In this document: one piece after another, positions 9,332-17,613 of the stretch
Numbering within the stretch: the first letter of the stretch is position 1
Layout of the letters: every line of letters starts with the position of its first letter
Source of the DNA: Bog-473 sp963754445
GTDB taxonomy: Bacteria > Actinomycetota > Acidimicrobiia > Acidimicrobiales > RAAP-2
Assembly: GCA_963754445.1 (NCBI GenBank)
Contig: CAVWFT010000002.1
Location: 868,001-932,000, forward strand
Direction: 5' to 3'
Length of the DNA stretch: 64,000 nt
Notes under the pieces: generated by a model
What the model was told of the DNA's origin: nothing
The model's input: only the letters and a program-made list of their open reading frames with translations
The model's database searches: none
Translations under genes and position numbers: made by a program

Positions 9332-10291
9332 TCAGCGCGACGCTTCCCCGCCGCCCTTGAACGTGGTTCCCGTGCCGGTGTCCTCTGCCCGGGAGGGTGC
9401 GCCGCCGGCGCCGCCGGCCCCGGAGAGGCCGGCGAACGTCGCCACCACCTGGGCGACCCGTCGCTTGTCCATCTCGATGATCCTGAGGTTCCAGTCACCC
9501 ACCCGGATCTCCTCGCCCTCGACGGGGATGTGACCGAACTTCTCGAACAGGAGGCCCCCGAGCGTCACGTACTCGCCGTCGGGGATCTCGATGCCGATCC
9601 GCTCGCGCACGTCGTCGACGTTGGTCTGCCCCTCGATGAGCCAGCGGTTGTTGTCGACCCGGATGATCGTCGCTTCCTCGTCCTCGTCGAACTCGTCGTG
9701 CAGATCCCCGACCAGCGGTTCGAGGAGGTCCTTGACTGTCAGCATCCCGGCCACTCCGCCGTACTCGTCCACCACGACGGCCACGGCCCGGCGGTGCTTG
9801 CGCATGTCGGCCAGGGCCTCGAGGATGCCGAGCGACTCGGGCACGAGGTAGGGCTGGCGGACCTTGCGCGAGATCTCGAGCGGGCTGGGGTCGGTGGCAT
9901 CGCGTTCACGCTCGTCGCCCGTCGGCCCGCTCGACCGCGCCCGACCGGTGCGGAAGATGTCGTTGACGAAGAGGACCCCCACCAGGTCGTCGAGGTCGTC
10001 GACCACCACGGGGAAGCAACTGTGTCCCGAGGTGCGGACCGCGCCGGCGATGTCGTCCGCGTGCACGGGGATGGTCAGGTAGGTCACGTCCGTCCGGGGG
10101 GTCATCACCTCGCGCACGTCCATGTCGCGCAGATCGGCCAGCGCCTCGATGATGATCCGCTCCTGCTCCGACGCCTCGGCGTCGTGCGACGTGGCGTGCC
10201 CGGCCGCGTCGGTGTCGGCCTCGTCGCGGCGCCAGGGCCTGCGTGTCCGCCTCGGGGGTGGGTCGGTGGGTGTCTCCCGGCGGCGCGCCAC
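9332..10291 (-). CDS. CorC/HlyC-family CBS-domain protein
   Basis: This 319-aa protein starts with a basic, charged N-terminus and continues into paired CBS domains (about residues 55-200; REVMTPRTDV and VVVDEYGGVAGMLT are family hallmarks). A CorC_HlyC transporter-associated domain follows (about 215-290, including EYVTLGGLLFEKFG). It lacks the membrane DUF21 domain, so it is the soluble CorC-type form, a family linked to magnesium/cobalt efflux and adenine-nucleotide sensing. The GTG start at 10291 lies 11 bp after the stop of the receiver protein upstream, so the two are probably co-transcribed. Substrate specificity cannot be read from the sequence. Confidence 0.88.
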   Translation of the reverse strand: MARRRETPTDPPPRRTRRPWRRDEADTDAAGHATSHDAEASEQERIIIEALADLRDMDVREVMTPRTDVTYLTIPVHADDIAGAVRTSGHSCFPVVVDDLDDLVGVLFVNDIFRTGRARSSGPTGDERERDATDPSPLEISRKVRQPYLVPESLGILEALADMRKHRRAVAVVVDEYGGVAGMLTVKDLLEPLVGDLHDEFDEDEEATIIRVDNNRWLIEGQTNVDDVRERIGIEIPDGEYVTLGGLLFEKFGHIPVEGEEIRVGDWNLRIIEMDKRRVAQVVATFAGLSGAGGAGGAPSRAEDTGTGTTFKGGGEASR

Positions 10292-10302
10292 GCTCGGATC
10301 GG

Positions 10303-10758
10303 TCAGGTGGCGGGGTCGCGACCCGCCGTCAGTTGCTGTTCGGAGCCCACCAGGACGGGCACCGGTGTGAAGGAGTCGTCGGCGAACGTGCCGTCGTCGA
10401 GCAGGGCGGTGACCGCTCGTCGCAGGCGCAGCGGATCCAGCGGCTTGACCAGCCAGCCCTCGGCGCCCGAACGTCGGGCCAGGAAGACGTCGGGCCGCCG
10501 ATCGAGCAGCATCAGGACCGGCACGTGGTCGATGGCGTCGTAGGACTCTTGGAGCCGGAGCTCGAGGGTCACGGCCATGCCGCCCATGTTGCCCATCTGC
10601 ATGTCGACGATGACGAGGTCGGGCATCTCTTCGTGCACCGACGCAATGACCTGCGGCCCCGAGGTGACGGCAACGACTTCGCGATCGGGTCCGCTGATCA
10701 CGGCCTCGATCTCACGGCGGAGGGTGGGCGCATCGCTCGCGACCAGGATGGTCTGCAC
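10303..10758 (-). CDS. Stand-alone response-regulator receiver protein
   Basis: This is a 151-aa protein consisting of a receiver domain only. The start is taken as the GTG at 10758, because sequence upstream of it is an Arg/Trp-rich shadow without domain character. An N-terminal strand (TILVASD) is followed by the phospho-acceptor segment LVIVDMQMGNMGG and the conserved Lys in GWLVKPLDP. There is no DNA-binding or enzymatic output domain, so it probably acts by protein-protein contact. It lies between the ArsA-like genes and the CorC-like gene on the same strand and may form one transcription unit with CorC. No cognate kinase is nearby. Confidence 0.82.
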   Translation of the reverse strand: MQTILVASDAPTLRREIEAVISGPDREVVAVTSGPQVIASVHEEMPDLVIVDMQMGNMGGMAVTLELRLQESYDAIDHVPVLMLLDRRPDVFLARRSGAEGWLVKPLDPLRLRRAVTALLDDGTFADDSFTPVPVLVGSEQQLTAGRDPAT

Positions 10759-10810
10759 CGCGGCGACACTATCGGACCAGGGTGGATGCTCGAAAACCGG
10801 CGACCGGTGC

Positions 10811-11968
10811 TCAGGCGAACAGCCGGTCGGCGGCCCGCTCGAGGCCGCCCAGCTCGTGGACGTCCTGGGCGAAGAGGGGGATCCGCCCCACCGGGGCCGG
10901 CGCCACGGCCGCCGCCAGGCCGGCATAGGCAGAGTGTTCGCGTGTCGCCACTGCATTGAGCGACGCCAGGTTCGCCTCCAGGGCGCCGAGAGCCGAAGAC
11001 GCACTGCCTGACCCGGGCCCCGAACCGCCGACCGCCGACCCCGCGTCCGTCTCGTGCCCGAAGAACGGGGCCAGCCGGTTGACCACCAGGGCGGCCACGC
11101 GCCGTTCCCGTTCTTCGAGCTTCTCGGCGAAATACGCCGCCTCGCTGACCGCGTCGGGCCGGGCCGAGGTCACGAGCACGTACGCCGTGTCCGGGTCGAT
11201 GAGGAGGTCGTGCACGGCGGAGGCCCGGCTGCGGAATCCGTCTTCCATGCCCTCGAAGGCCTGGAAGAACCCCACCGCGTCCTGCACGATCTCGGCACCC
11301 GCCACCTTCGAAATCGTGCGCAACAGCGCCTGGGTCGCCACGCTCACCGCCCGCAACGACATCCGCGTCGGCACCAGCAGGGCCCGGAACAGGCGGTTCT
11401 CGAGGAACCGCGTCAGCCGCCGTGGTGCGTCGAGGAGGTCGAGCGCGTTGCGGGTGGGCGGTGTGTCCACCACGACGATGTCGAACTCCTCGGACTGCAC
11501 CAGCTCGTAGAGCTTCTCCATGGCCATGTATTCCTGGGTCCCGCTCAGAGCGCCGGCCAGGTTCTGGTAGAGCCGGTTGGCCAGGATGGACTCGGCCTGG
11601 TCCGGCGTGCGGGCGTAGCGCTCGACCAGGTCGTCGAACGTCCCTTTGGAATCGAGCATCAGCGCGTGCAGGCGCCCCGGCCATTCGCCCGCCACCTCCG
11701 TCGGCGTGTTGGGCAGCGACTCCACCCCGAGCGCGTCGGCCAGGCGGCGCGCCGGGTCGACCGTGACGACGCAGGCCCGGCGTCCCGCCCGGGCCGCCGC
11801 CAAGGCGAAGGTGGCGGACACCGTCGTCTTGCCGACTCCGCCCGAGCCGCAGCAGACCACCACGGAGCGCTCGGAGATCAGGGCACGCAGCGCAGACGAA
11901 TCGGATACCGAGCCCGACCGGGCGGCGGATGCCCCGCCGTCCCCCACGTCGACCACGTCGCCCGTCAC
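10811..11968 (-). CDS. ArsA/GET3-like anion-transporting ATPase, second of a pair
   Basis: This is a 385-aa P-loop ATPase. The deviant Walker A motif GSGGVGKTT is near residue 40, followed by VTVDPARRLADALG, a conserved ArsA-family segment, and a switch region VVDTPPTRNALDLLD. It overlaps the upstream gene by 4 bp (11965-11968), so the pair is coupled and may form a heterodimer. The arrangement of two ArsA-like ATPases beside a WhiB gene resembles Mycobacterium tuberculosis Rv3679-Rv3680 next to whiB4 (Rv3681c). There the pair has been linked to envelope integrity and metabolite export rather than arsenic. Cysteines expected of an arsenite-binding ArsA are not arranged here, so arsenic resistance is unlikely. 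Confidence 0.87.
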   Translation of the reverse strand: MTGDVVDVGDGGASAARSGSVSDSSALRALISERSVVVCCGSGGVGKTTVSATFALAAARAGRRACVVTVDPARRLADALGVESLPNTPTEVAGEWPGRLHALMLDSKGTFDDLVERYARTPDQAESILANRLYQNLAGALSGTQEYMAMEKLYELVQSEEFDIVVVDTPPTRNALDLLDAPRRLTRFLENRLFRALLVPTRMSLRAVSVATQALLRTISKVAGAEIVQDAVGFFQAFEGMEDGFRSRASAVHDLLIDPDTAYVLVTSARPDAVSEAAYFAEKLEERERRVAALVVNRLAPFFGHETDAGSAVGGSGPGSGSASSALGALEANLASLNAVATREHSAYAGLAAAVAPAPVGRIPLFAQDVHELGGLERAADRLFA

Positions 11969-12951
11969 GGCGCCCCCTCGTCCACGAGCTCGCCCACGGC
12001 CTCGGCCAGCGCGGCAGCCAGCGCCGCCGTCTCGGCCGGACCGACGGACGGCGCGTCGAGGGCCGGGACCAGCAGGTGGGGCAGGGGAAGCTCGCGGGCC
12101 AGGCGCGCCACCTGCTCGGCCGACACCGCGTGACGGGCCAGCCGGAAGACCCGTGCCTCCTCGAGCGCCGCCACGTGCTCGGGCGACACCGACACCGACG
12201 CCGCGGCGGACTCGGCCACGACCTCGGACGCCGGCCGGTCCAGACCGACGGGGGCGGGGTCACAGGCGTTGACGATGACCGGGCCGAGCTGGACCCCGGC
12301 CTTGTCCTCGAGGGTGTAGGCCGACTCGATCGTCTCGGACACCGGGAGCTCCTCGGGCAGGGTGACGAGCATCACCCGGCACCGGGCCGGGTCCGACAGC
12401 AGGTCGACCACGTCCTGGGCCTGGGTGCGCAGTGGGCCGCCCCGGGCGGCGTCGACCATGCCGGCCGCCGAGGTCAAGAACGTGATGGCGTGACCGGTGG
12501 CCGGGGCATCGACGACGATCAGGTCGGCCGCGCCTGCCACTTCCAGCTGCTTGACCTTGCCCAGCACCAGAACGTCTCGGATGCCGGGGATGGCCGTCGA
12601 GACCACGTCGAGGACGCCGGTGCGCGCCAGCCGGCGGGACACCCGTCCCAGGCCGTGGTCTTCGAGATACTCCACCAGCGCATCGTCGGGAGTCAGGCGC
12701 CGGCCCCGCACCGAGCCCTCGCCCCGGCGTGCCGGATCACCCCACAGCACGGTCTCGTCGTAGCCCAGATCGCCCGAACGCCCGAAGGCCCCGGCGATGC
12801 CGGATTTGCCCTCCAGCTCGACGATCAGGACCGAACGCCCAGCGTGGGCGGCCATCCGGGCCAGCGCCGCGGTCATCGTGGTCTTGCCGACCCCACCCTT
12901 GCCGGCAACGACGAGGACACGGCTCCGAGAGCAGAAGGTCCCCACGTCCAC
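11965..12951 (-). CDS. ArsA-like ATPase, first of a pair
   Basis: This is a 328-aa P-loop ATPase. It starts with a short lead and the deviant Walker A AGKGGVGKTT, followed by VELEGKSG, in which a Glu replaces the VDPA-type Asp of canonical ArsA. A VVDAPATGHAITFL switch-II-like segment is also visible. Its partner follows with a 4-bp overlap. The first gene of such actinobacterial pairs resembles Rv3679 of M. tuberculosis, whose product forms a complex with the Rv3680 product. The gene is divergent from whiB at 13092, with a 140-bp shared upstream region. Confidence 0.86.
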   Translation of the reverse strand: MDVGTFCSRSRVLVVAGKGGVGKTTMTAALARMAAHAGRSVLIVELEGKSGIAGAFGRSGDLGYDETVLWGDPARRGEGSVRGRRLTPDDALVEYLEDHGLGRVSRRLARTGVLDVVSTAIPGIRDVLVLGKVKQLEVAGAADLIVVDAPATGHAITFLTSAAGMVDAARGGPLRTQAQDVVDLLSDPARCRVMLVTLPEELPVSETIESAYTLEDKAGVQLGPVIVNACDPAPVGLDRPASEVVAESAAASVSVSPEHVAALEEARVFRLARHAVSAEQVARLARELPLPHLLVPALDAPSVGPAETAALAAALAEAVGELVDEGAP

Positions 12952-13020
12952 TGGGGCCGAGCGTAGTTCCCATGCCTGCGCGCTCCGACAACCGCTCCCT
13001 ATAAATCCAGGTCAGGACCC

Positions 13021-13050
13021 TTGAATGCGCGGAACGTCTGGCGATAGGTT
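13021..13050 (+). promoter_or_regulatory. Predicted promoter of the whiB gene
   Basis: A TTGAAT -35-like hexamer (13021-13026) and a TAGGTT -10-like hexamer (13045-13050) are 18 bp apart, about 40 bp upstream of the whiB start. The -35 matches 5 of 6 sigma-A consensus positions. The prediction rests on pattern alone. Confidence 0.45.
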
Positions 13051-13091
13051 GAACCCGAGGGGGATCCGGTTGCCTGAATCGGGGGGTTTTT

Positions 13092-13349
13092 ATGCGCCAG
13101 GGATCAGAAACATGGCAGTTGAAGGCAGCGTGTCGGGGGCCGCAAGCCGCGGCCTTCTTTCCGCCGTCTCACGCCGAACGCAAGGAAGAGAAGTCGAACC
13201 GAGAGGTCCGGGCCAAGTCCATCTGCGATCAGTGCCACGTGCGCGGTGATTGTCTGGACTACGCCATCCGGATCCGCGAGCCGCACGGCATCTGGGGTGG
13301 CCTCAACGAGGTCGAGCGCAAGCTGATGCTCGATCGCCGGGCCAGCTGA
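13092..13349 (+). CDS. WhiB-family [4Fe-4S] transcriptional regulator
   Basis: This is an 85-aa protein with the WhiB cysteine pattern: one Cys in KAACRG (residue 14), then CDQCHVRGDC supplying the CxxCx5C group. These four bind a redox-sensitive [4Fe-4S] cluster. The GIWGG turn and a basic C-terminal segment follow. WhiB proteins act with the primary sigma factor to control division, redox and stress genes in actinobacteria. The ATG at 13092 is preceded by a G-run. The gene is divergent from the ArsA-like pair. That context recalls WhiB4 of mycobacteria, although there the gene is convergent and the protein here is not clearly of the WhiB4 subtype. Confidence 0.93.
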   Translation: MRQGSETWQLKAACRGPQAAAFFPPSHAERKEEKSNREVRAKSICDQCHVRGDCLDYAIRIREPHGIWGGLNEVERKLMLDRRAS

Positions 13350-13387
13350 CGCGCCGCTCGCCGACCCGCTGACACCCGACTCACCAC

Positions 13388-13407
13388 GACCCGCGAAAGG
13401 ACGGGTC
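13388..13407. terminator. Possible bidirectional terminator hairpin
   Basis: A 6-bp perfect stem (GACCCG/CGGGTC) with an 8-base loop lies between the convergent stops of whiB (13349) and the DUF929 gene (13415). There is no T-tract, so intrinsic termination is uncertain. Confidence 0.3.
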
Positions 13408-13414
13408 CCTCTCG

Positions 13415-14329
13415 CTAGGAGCGCGTCACTGCACCGCTCGAGGGGTCGACCTTGAGCTCCGCGTCTGCGGCCAGGACGCCCTTGGACTGGCACACTGACG
13501 TCGGCGCCTCGCCGTCGACCGCGCAGATGGCGGCCGAGATCTGATTGGCCGATCCCAGCAGGGCCTGGGTCAAGGGGCTGCGCGGTGAGGTCAGGTCGCC
13601 GGCGATCTGGTCCTGGGTCATCCCGTCGAGAACGGCGGGCGAGTAGCTGCTCCCGTTGAGGATCCACCGGTTGCCCACGTCGAGCAGGGCGAAGTTCGTC
13701 TTGCTCGATGCGTAGACCGACACCGCCGCGGCCTGGCGGGCGTTCGGCTTCTCGAGGCTGGTGTAGCGGGCCCCGGTCGGATTGAGCGAGCTGTAGCGCT
13801 CCACGTGCTGGAGGGCCACGTACTTGCTCGAATAGTCCGAGCCCGAGAGAGTGAACGTGGACAGGTCCGAGAAGGCCGTCGTCGCACTCGACTGCATCAG
13901 ACCGAGCTGGCTGAAGGTCCCGAACCGTGACAGGGCCAGCACGAGGGGCCAGCGCTGCGCCGCCGCGTACGGCGCGAACTCCGCCCCGTAGAAGAAGACG
14001 ACCGGCTTGGCCTTGTCCCCGTCGGAGGTCGTTCGCCAGGTCTGGTGGCTGGCCGTGGGCACGAGTGCGGTCAAGGGGTTGGTCGGTGAGTCGACACCGA
14101 CGGCGTCGTAGGCGGACGCAGGCAGCGAGGCCATCGTTGAGAGGAGCGACGACGGGGCCGCGTTGAAGGTCTCGGTCGTCGCCGTATTGGTCGGGGCTGC
14201 GTTGTCGCGCACGATCACCAGCGCACCGAGCAGGCAGATGGCCACGACGATGAGGCCGAGAGCGAGGTAGCGGCGCGGGATCTGGCGTTGGACGGGTTCC
14301 GACGCGGGCTCGGGGTCGGTCTGGCTCAC
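13415..14329 (-). CDS. Membrane-anchored DUF929-family (thioredoxin-fold-like) protein lacking the CxxC cysteines
   Basis: This is a 304-aa protein when started at the GTG at 14329. The open frame reaches 14413, but that start would overlap the divergent Nudix gene. A short cytoplasmic tail is followed by one transmembrane segment (about residues 20-40, YLALGLIVVAICLLGALVIV) and an extracytoplasmic domain. The domain contains PVVFFYGAEFAPYAAAQRW and ALSRFGTF, the signature of DUF929, a family in which the central motif is normally CPYC and the fold is thioredoxin-like. Here both cysteines are alanine (APYA, near residues 114-118), so dithiol redox activity is not expected. Two cysteines remain near the C-terminus. 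The role is unknown, possibly structural or chaperone-like. Confidence 0.78.
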   Translation of the reverse strand: MSQTDPEPASEPVQRQIPRRYLALGLIVVAICLLGALVIVRDNAAPTNTATTETFNAAPSSLLSTMASLPASAYDAVGVDSPTNPLTALVPTASHQTWRTTSDGDKAKPVVFFYGAEFAPYAAAQRWPLVLALSRFGTFSQLGLMQSSATTAFSDLSTFTLSGSDYSSKYVALQHVERYSSLNPTGARYTSLEKPNARQAAAVSVYASSKTNFALLDVGNRWILNGSSYSPAVLDGMTQDQIAGDLTSPRSPLTQALLGSANQISAAICAVDGEAPTSVCQSKGVLAADAELKVDPSSGAVTRS

Positions 14330-14403
14330 AGAATGGGTCAGGGTAGCAATGGTGGCCCCTGTCCCGGGGGGCGCCGCCCTTCGCGACGGTACCCTCTTCC
14401 GGC

Positions 14404-15360
14404 GTGCCCGCATCGGTCGAGATCCGCCCCGCCGCCACCGTCATGCTCGTGCGTGACGCCCCGGCCCCTGACACCGGCGCCCCGGCCGGCGGACCGGCGA
14501 CGGTGGTCGAGGTGCTCATGGTGCGCCGGAATCTCAAATCCGACTTCGTCGGGGGCGCCTACGTCTTCCCCGGTGGGGCCGTCGACCCGGCCGACGGCGG
14601 CGCCGAGGCGGAGGCCCTCTGCGCCGGCCGGAGTGATGCCGAGGCGAGCGCCTTGCTCGGGTTCCCCTCCGGTGGTCTGGCCTATTGGGTCGCCGTCGTC
14701 CGGGAGACCTTCGAGGAGGCCGGGCTCGTCCTGGCCCGCCGACCCGCCGGTCCCCCGCTGCTGGCGGGAGACGCCGAAGAGGAGGCCCGGCTCGCCGCGG
14801 CGCGCCTCCACGTGAACGACGGCAGCCTGCGTTTCCTCGATCTGTGCCGGGCTGAAGGGTTGCGCCTCTCGGTCGATCAGATCCACTACTTCGCCCACTG
14901 GATCACGCCGCGTGGCGCCCCCCGCCGCTACGACACCCGGTTCTTCGTGGCCGCGGCACCGCCCGGACAGCGGGCTGCCCATGACGCCGGTGAGACGATC
15001 GCCGATCTTTGGATCACCCCGGCCGAAGCGCTGGCCCGCCATCGGTCCGGCGAGATCGAGATCATCTTCCCGACGATCCGCAACCTCCAGGCCATCGGAC
15101 GCTTCTCGACCAGCGCCGCCTTGCTCGACGCGGCCGCCGCCGCCTCGAGCGCCGTGCCCGCCATCGAGCCCAAGGTCGTTCCCGACGGCAGCGGCATGCG
15201 CATCGTTCTGCCCGGCGACCCGGCCTACGAGCGCGGGCCGGTCGCGGACCCCGGGACGGGCGAGACCCTGGGTGACTTCAACGATGCGGTTCGTGCCGTC
15301 TCCATGCAGGCGAACCTGGAAGGCCCCGACGCCGCGCCCGGACCCCGCCCCGGCGCATGA
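14404..15360 (+). CDS. Nudix hydrolase (NUDT19/RNase-like long form)
   Basis: This is a 318-aa protein starting with GTG at 14404. The substrate-loop segment AYVFPGGAVDPAD is followed by an insertion of about 35 residues and then the catalytic helix VRETFEEAGLVLA. Together these form a Nudix box split by an insertion, as in NUDT19-type CoA diphosphatase-like proteins. The central part (IHYFAHWITPRGAPRRYDTRFFVA) is also characteristic of that subgroup. Its stop overlaps the start of the metallo-hydrolase gene by 4 bp (ATGA at 15357). In several organisms the same pair, Nudix plus LACTB2-like hydrolase, occurs together, possibly in acyl-CoA or RNA end metabolism. The substrate is unproven. Confidence 0.85.
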   Translation: MPASVEIRPAATVMLVRDAPAPDTGAPAGGPATVVEVLMVRRNLKSDFVGGAYVFPGGAVDPADGGAEAEALCAGRSDAEASALLGFPSGGLAYWVAVVRETFEEAGLVLARRPAGPPLLAGDAEEEARLAAARLHVNDGSLRFLDLCRAEGLRLSVDQIHYFAHWITPRGAPRRYDTRFFVAAAPPGQRAAHDAGETIADLWITPAEALARHRSGEIEIIFPTIRNLQAIGRFSTSAALLDAAAAASSAVPAIEPKVVPDGSGMRIVLPGDPAYERGPVADPGTGETLGDFNDAVRAVSMQANLEGPDAAPGPRPGA

Positions 15361-16244
15361 CCATCCCGGCGGTGCCGGACTTCGGGCAAGGCCCTTCGCC
15401 CGAACCGGGACGCCTCGATCACCTCATGGCCGGAGTCCGCCGCCTGACCGCGCCCAATCCAGGCCTCATGACCGGCCCGGGTACCAACACCTATCTGGTG
15501 GGCGACATCGACCCCGTCGTGATCGACCCCGGCCCGGCCGATGCGACCCACACGGAGGCCATCCTGACCGCCGCGGCGCCGCTGGGTTCGGTCCACACCA
15601 TCCTCGTGACCCACACCCACCTCGACCATGCGCCCGGCGCCGCCGCCTTGGCTGAGGCCACAGGGGCGCGGGTCGTCGGCTTCGGCCCGGCCGAGGACTT
15701 CCGTCCCGACGAGCGCGTCGGCGAGGGCTGGGTGCTGCCCAGCCCGAGCGGCCTCACCCTGCGGGCCTGGCATACGCCGGGGCACGCCTCGGACCATCTG
15801 TGCTGGCTGATCGAGGAGCATGCGCTTCTGGTGACGGGTGACCACGTGATGCACGGCTCGACCGTGGTGATCCGCCCGCCCGACGGTGACCTGCACCGCT
15901 ATCTGGCCAGCCTGACCCGCGTGCGCGACGCAGTGCCTGCTGTCCGGGTGCTCGCCCCGGGTCACGGTCGGCTCATGGATCACGTCCCCGACGTGATCGA
16001 CGCGCTGATCGCCCACCGCCTCGGCCGCCACGAGCGGGTCGCGGCTGCCCTGGCCGCTCGCGGCCGCGGGACGGTCGACCAGCTGCTGCCCGAGGTCTAC
16101 GGCGACGTCACGGAGCGCCAGCTGCCCGTGGCGAGGTTCTCGCTGTGGGCGCACTTGCGGGCGTTGACCGGGGAAGGCCGGGCCACCCTGCCCGACACGG
16201 CGCTCGGCCAGGACACCGTCGAGAGCTCCTGGGTCGCCGCCTGA
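15357..16244 (+). CDS. MBL-fold metallo-hydrolase (LACTB2-like)
   Basis: This is a 295-aa protein of the metallo-beta-lactamase superfamily. The zinc-binding motif HTHLDHAPG is near residue 85, a further ligand His is in WHTPGHASDHL (residues about 140-150), and the Asp ligand is in LLVTGDHVMHG. The C-terminal region VRVLAPGHGRLMD provides the last His. The N-terminal PGTNTYLVG is typical of the LACTB2/glyoxalase II-like group (thioesterase or endoribonuclease activities are known in relatives). It is translationally coupled to the Nudix gene upstream. The mrp gene is convergent, with 11 bp between stops. Confidence 0.88.
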   Translation: MTIPAVPDFGQGPSPEPGRLDHLMAGVRRLTAPNPGLMTGPGTNTYLVGDIDPVVIDPGPADATHTEAILTAAAPLGSVHTILVTHTHLDHAPGAAALAEATGARVVGFGPAEDFRPDERVGEGWVLPSPSGLTLRAWHTPGHASDHLCWLIEEHALLVTGDHVMHGSTVVIRPPDGDLHRYLASLTRVRDAVPAVRVLAPGHGRLMDHVPDVIDALIAHRLGRHERVAAALAARGRGTVDQLLPEVYGDVTERQLPVARFSLWAHLRALTGEGRATLPDTALGQDTVESSWVAA

Positions 16245-16255
16245 ACGGTGCCGCC

Positions 16256-17462
16256 TCAGCCGGCGGCTGCCTCGCCCTGGGCGACCGCCGCCTCGACCCG
16301 TTCGAGCATGCGTGCCGAACAGCCGTCGGCCTCGAGCGGCGGCGACACGTCTTGCGCGACCACCCGGGCCATCTCGGCGAAGACCGCGCCCAACTCGCTG
16401 GTGTTGTCGAGAGCGACCGGCACCCCGGTATCGCCGGCCGCAGCCAGCTCCGGGTGCAACGGGATCGAGCCCACCAGCGGAACGCCCAGGCTGTGGGCCA
16501 GACGCTCGCCGCCTCCCGTGCCGAACAGCGCGTAGGTGGTGCCGTGCTCGCAGGTGAAGTCGCTCATGTTCTCGACGACGCCGGCCACCCGGAGGTAGCC
16601 CTTGCCGCGCCATGTCGGCCGCCCGGGCCGCCACTTTCTGCGCCGCCATCGGTGGGGTGGTCACGACGAGCATTTCCGTGCGCGGCAGCAGGCGGGCCAG
16701 GCCCATCTGGATGTCACCGGTCCCCGGAGGAAGGTCGATCAGGAGATAGTCCAGATCACCCCAGTGGGCATCTTGGAGGAATTGCTGGACGGCCCGGTTG
16801 AGGACGAGGCCACGCCACATGATCGCCTGCTCCTCGTCGGCCAGGAAGCCCATCGACAGGACGCGGAGCGTGCCCGACCCGACCTCCCGTTCGAGCGGGA
16901 CCATCTTGCCGAGACGGGCTTCGACGTCACCCTCCATGCCGAGCAGGCGCGGCACCGAGAAACCCCAGATGTCCGCATCGAGCACGCCGACCACGTAGCC
17001 GCGGGCGGCCAGGGCGACGGCCAGGTTGACGGTGACCGACGACTTGCCCACGCCACCCTTGCCCGACGCGATGGCGAGGATCCGGGCGCTGGCCGGGACG
17101 GCCGTTTCGGGCGCCTCCTCCCGGGCCTTCCACCGCGCCCGGGCCATCACGGCCGCCCGCTCGTCGGCATCCATGGTGGCCACGTGCACGTCGACGGAGC
17201 GCACCCAGTCGAGGGACTCCACGTGGCCCACCACGTCTTTTTCGATCTGCGACCGCAACGGGCAGGCGGCGATGGTCAGAGCCACGTCCACCACGACGTC
17301 GCCTGCATGCTCGTGGACGGCCCGGACCATCCCCAGATCCACGATGGTGTCCCCCAGCTCGGGGTCGATCACCCCACGCAGGCGTTCGACGACCGCGTCC
17401 TCGCGGGGCGAGCCGGACGGGACCCGGGCAGGAACCTCGGGGATGTCATCGGCGGGGACCAC
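16256..17462 (-). CDS. mrp: Mrp/ApbC-family Fe-S cluster carrier ATPase (frame interrupted by one extra base)
   Basis: The gene would encode about 401 residues. The N-terminal part carries a MIP18/DUF59 domain (residues about 20-95, DPELGDTIVDLGMVR) and a P-loop domain with ASGKGGVGKSS and LLIDLPPGTGD. At 16605-16607 one extra base changes the frame. In the original frame ADMAR is followed by non-homologous residues. Removing one base gives MARKGYLRVAGVVENMS, exactly as expected, and the remainder (to 16256) is read as a separate 110-aa frame. The start is set at the GTG at 17462, seven bases after a TAAAAT box. The family loads Fe-S clusters. The divergent neighbour is an A-type Fe-S carrier, which supports that role. 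The shift may be a sequencing error. Confidence 0.85.
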
Positions 17463-17469
17463 GGAGAGG

Positions 17470-17475
17470 ATTTTA
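17470..17475 (-). promoter_or_regulatory. -10 box of mrp, consistent with a leaderless transcript
   Basis: On the minus strand TAAAAT ends 7 bases before the GTG start of mrp (17462), so transcription would start at or next to the start codon. No Shine-Dalgarno sequence is present there. Leaderless mRNAs are common in actinobacteria. No clear -35 element is seen. Confidence 0.4.
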
Positions 17476-17613
17476 CCTGGGTGCAGGTGAATTCCAGGTT
17501 GAAGGCGCCGTGGTGCGGGCAAGCGGGCCGCCCCGGTAGCATTTGGGTCAGCGCCCGCACAGTGCGGCGCGAGCGACCACGGCCCAGGGCAGTGCCGCAA
17601 CGAGGAGGATCCA

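Noticed and set aside
10811..12951. Arsenic resistance operon
   Set aside because: The two ATPases are ArsA-like in fold only; there is no ArsB, ArsR or ArsC nearby, and the paired actinobacterial form is known from a non-arsenic context.
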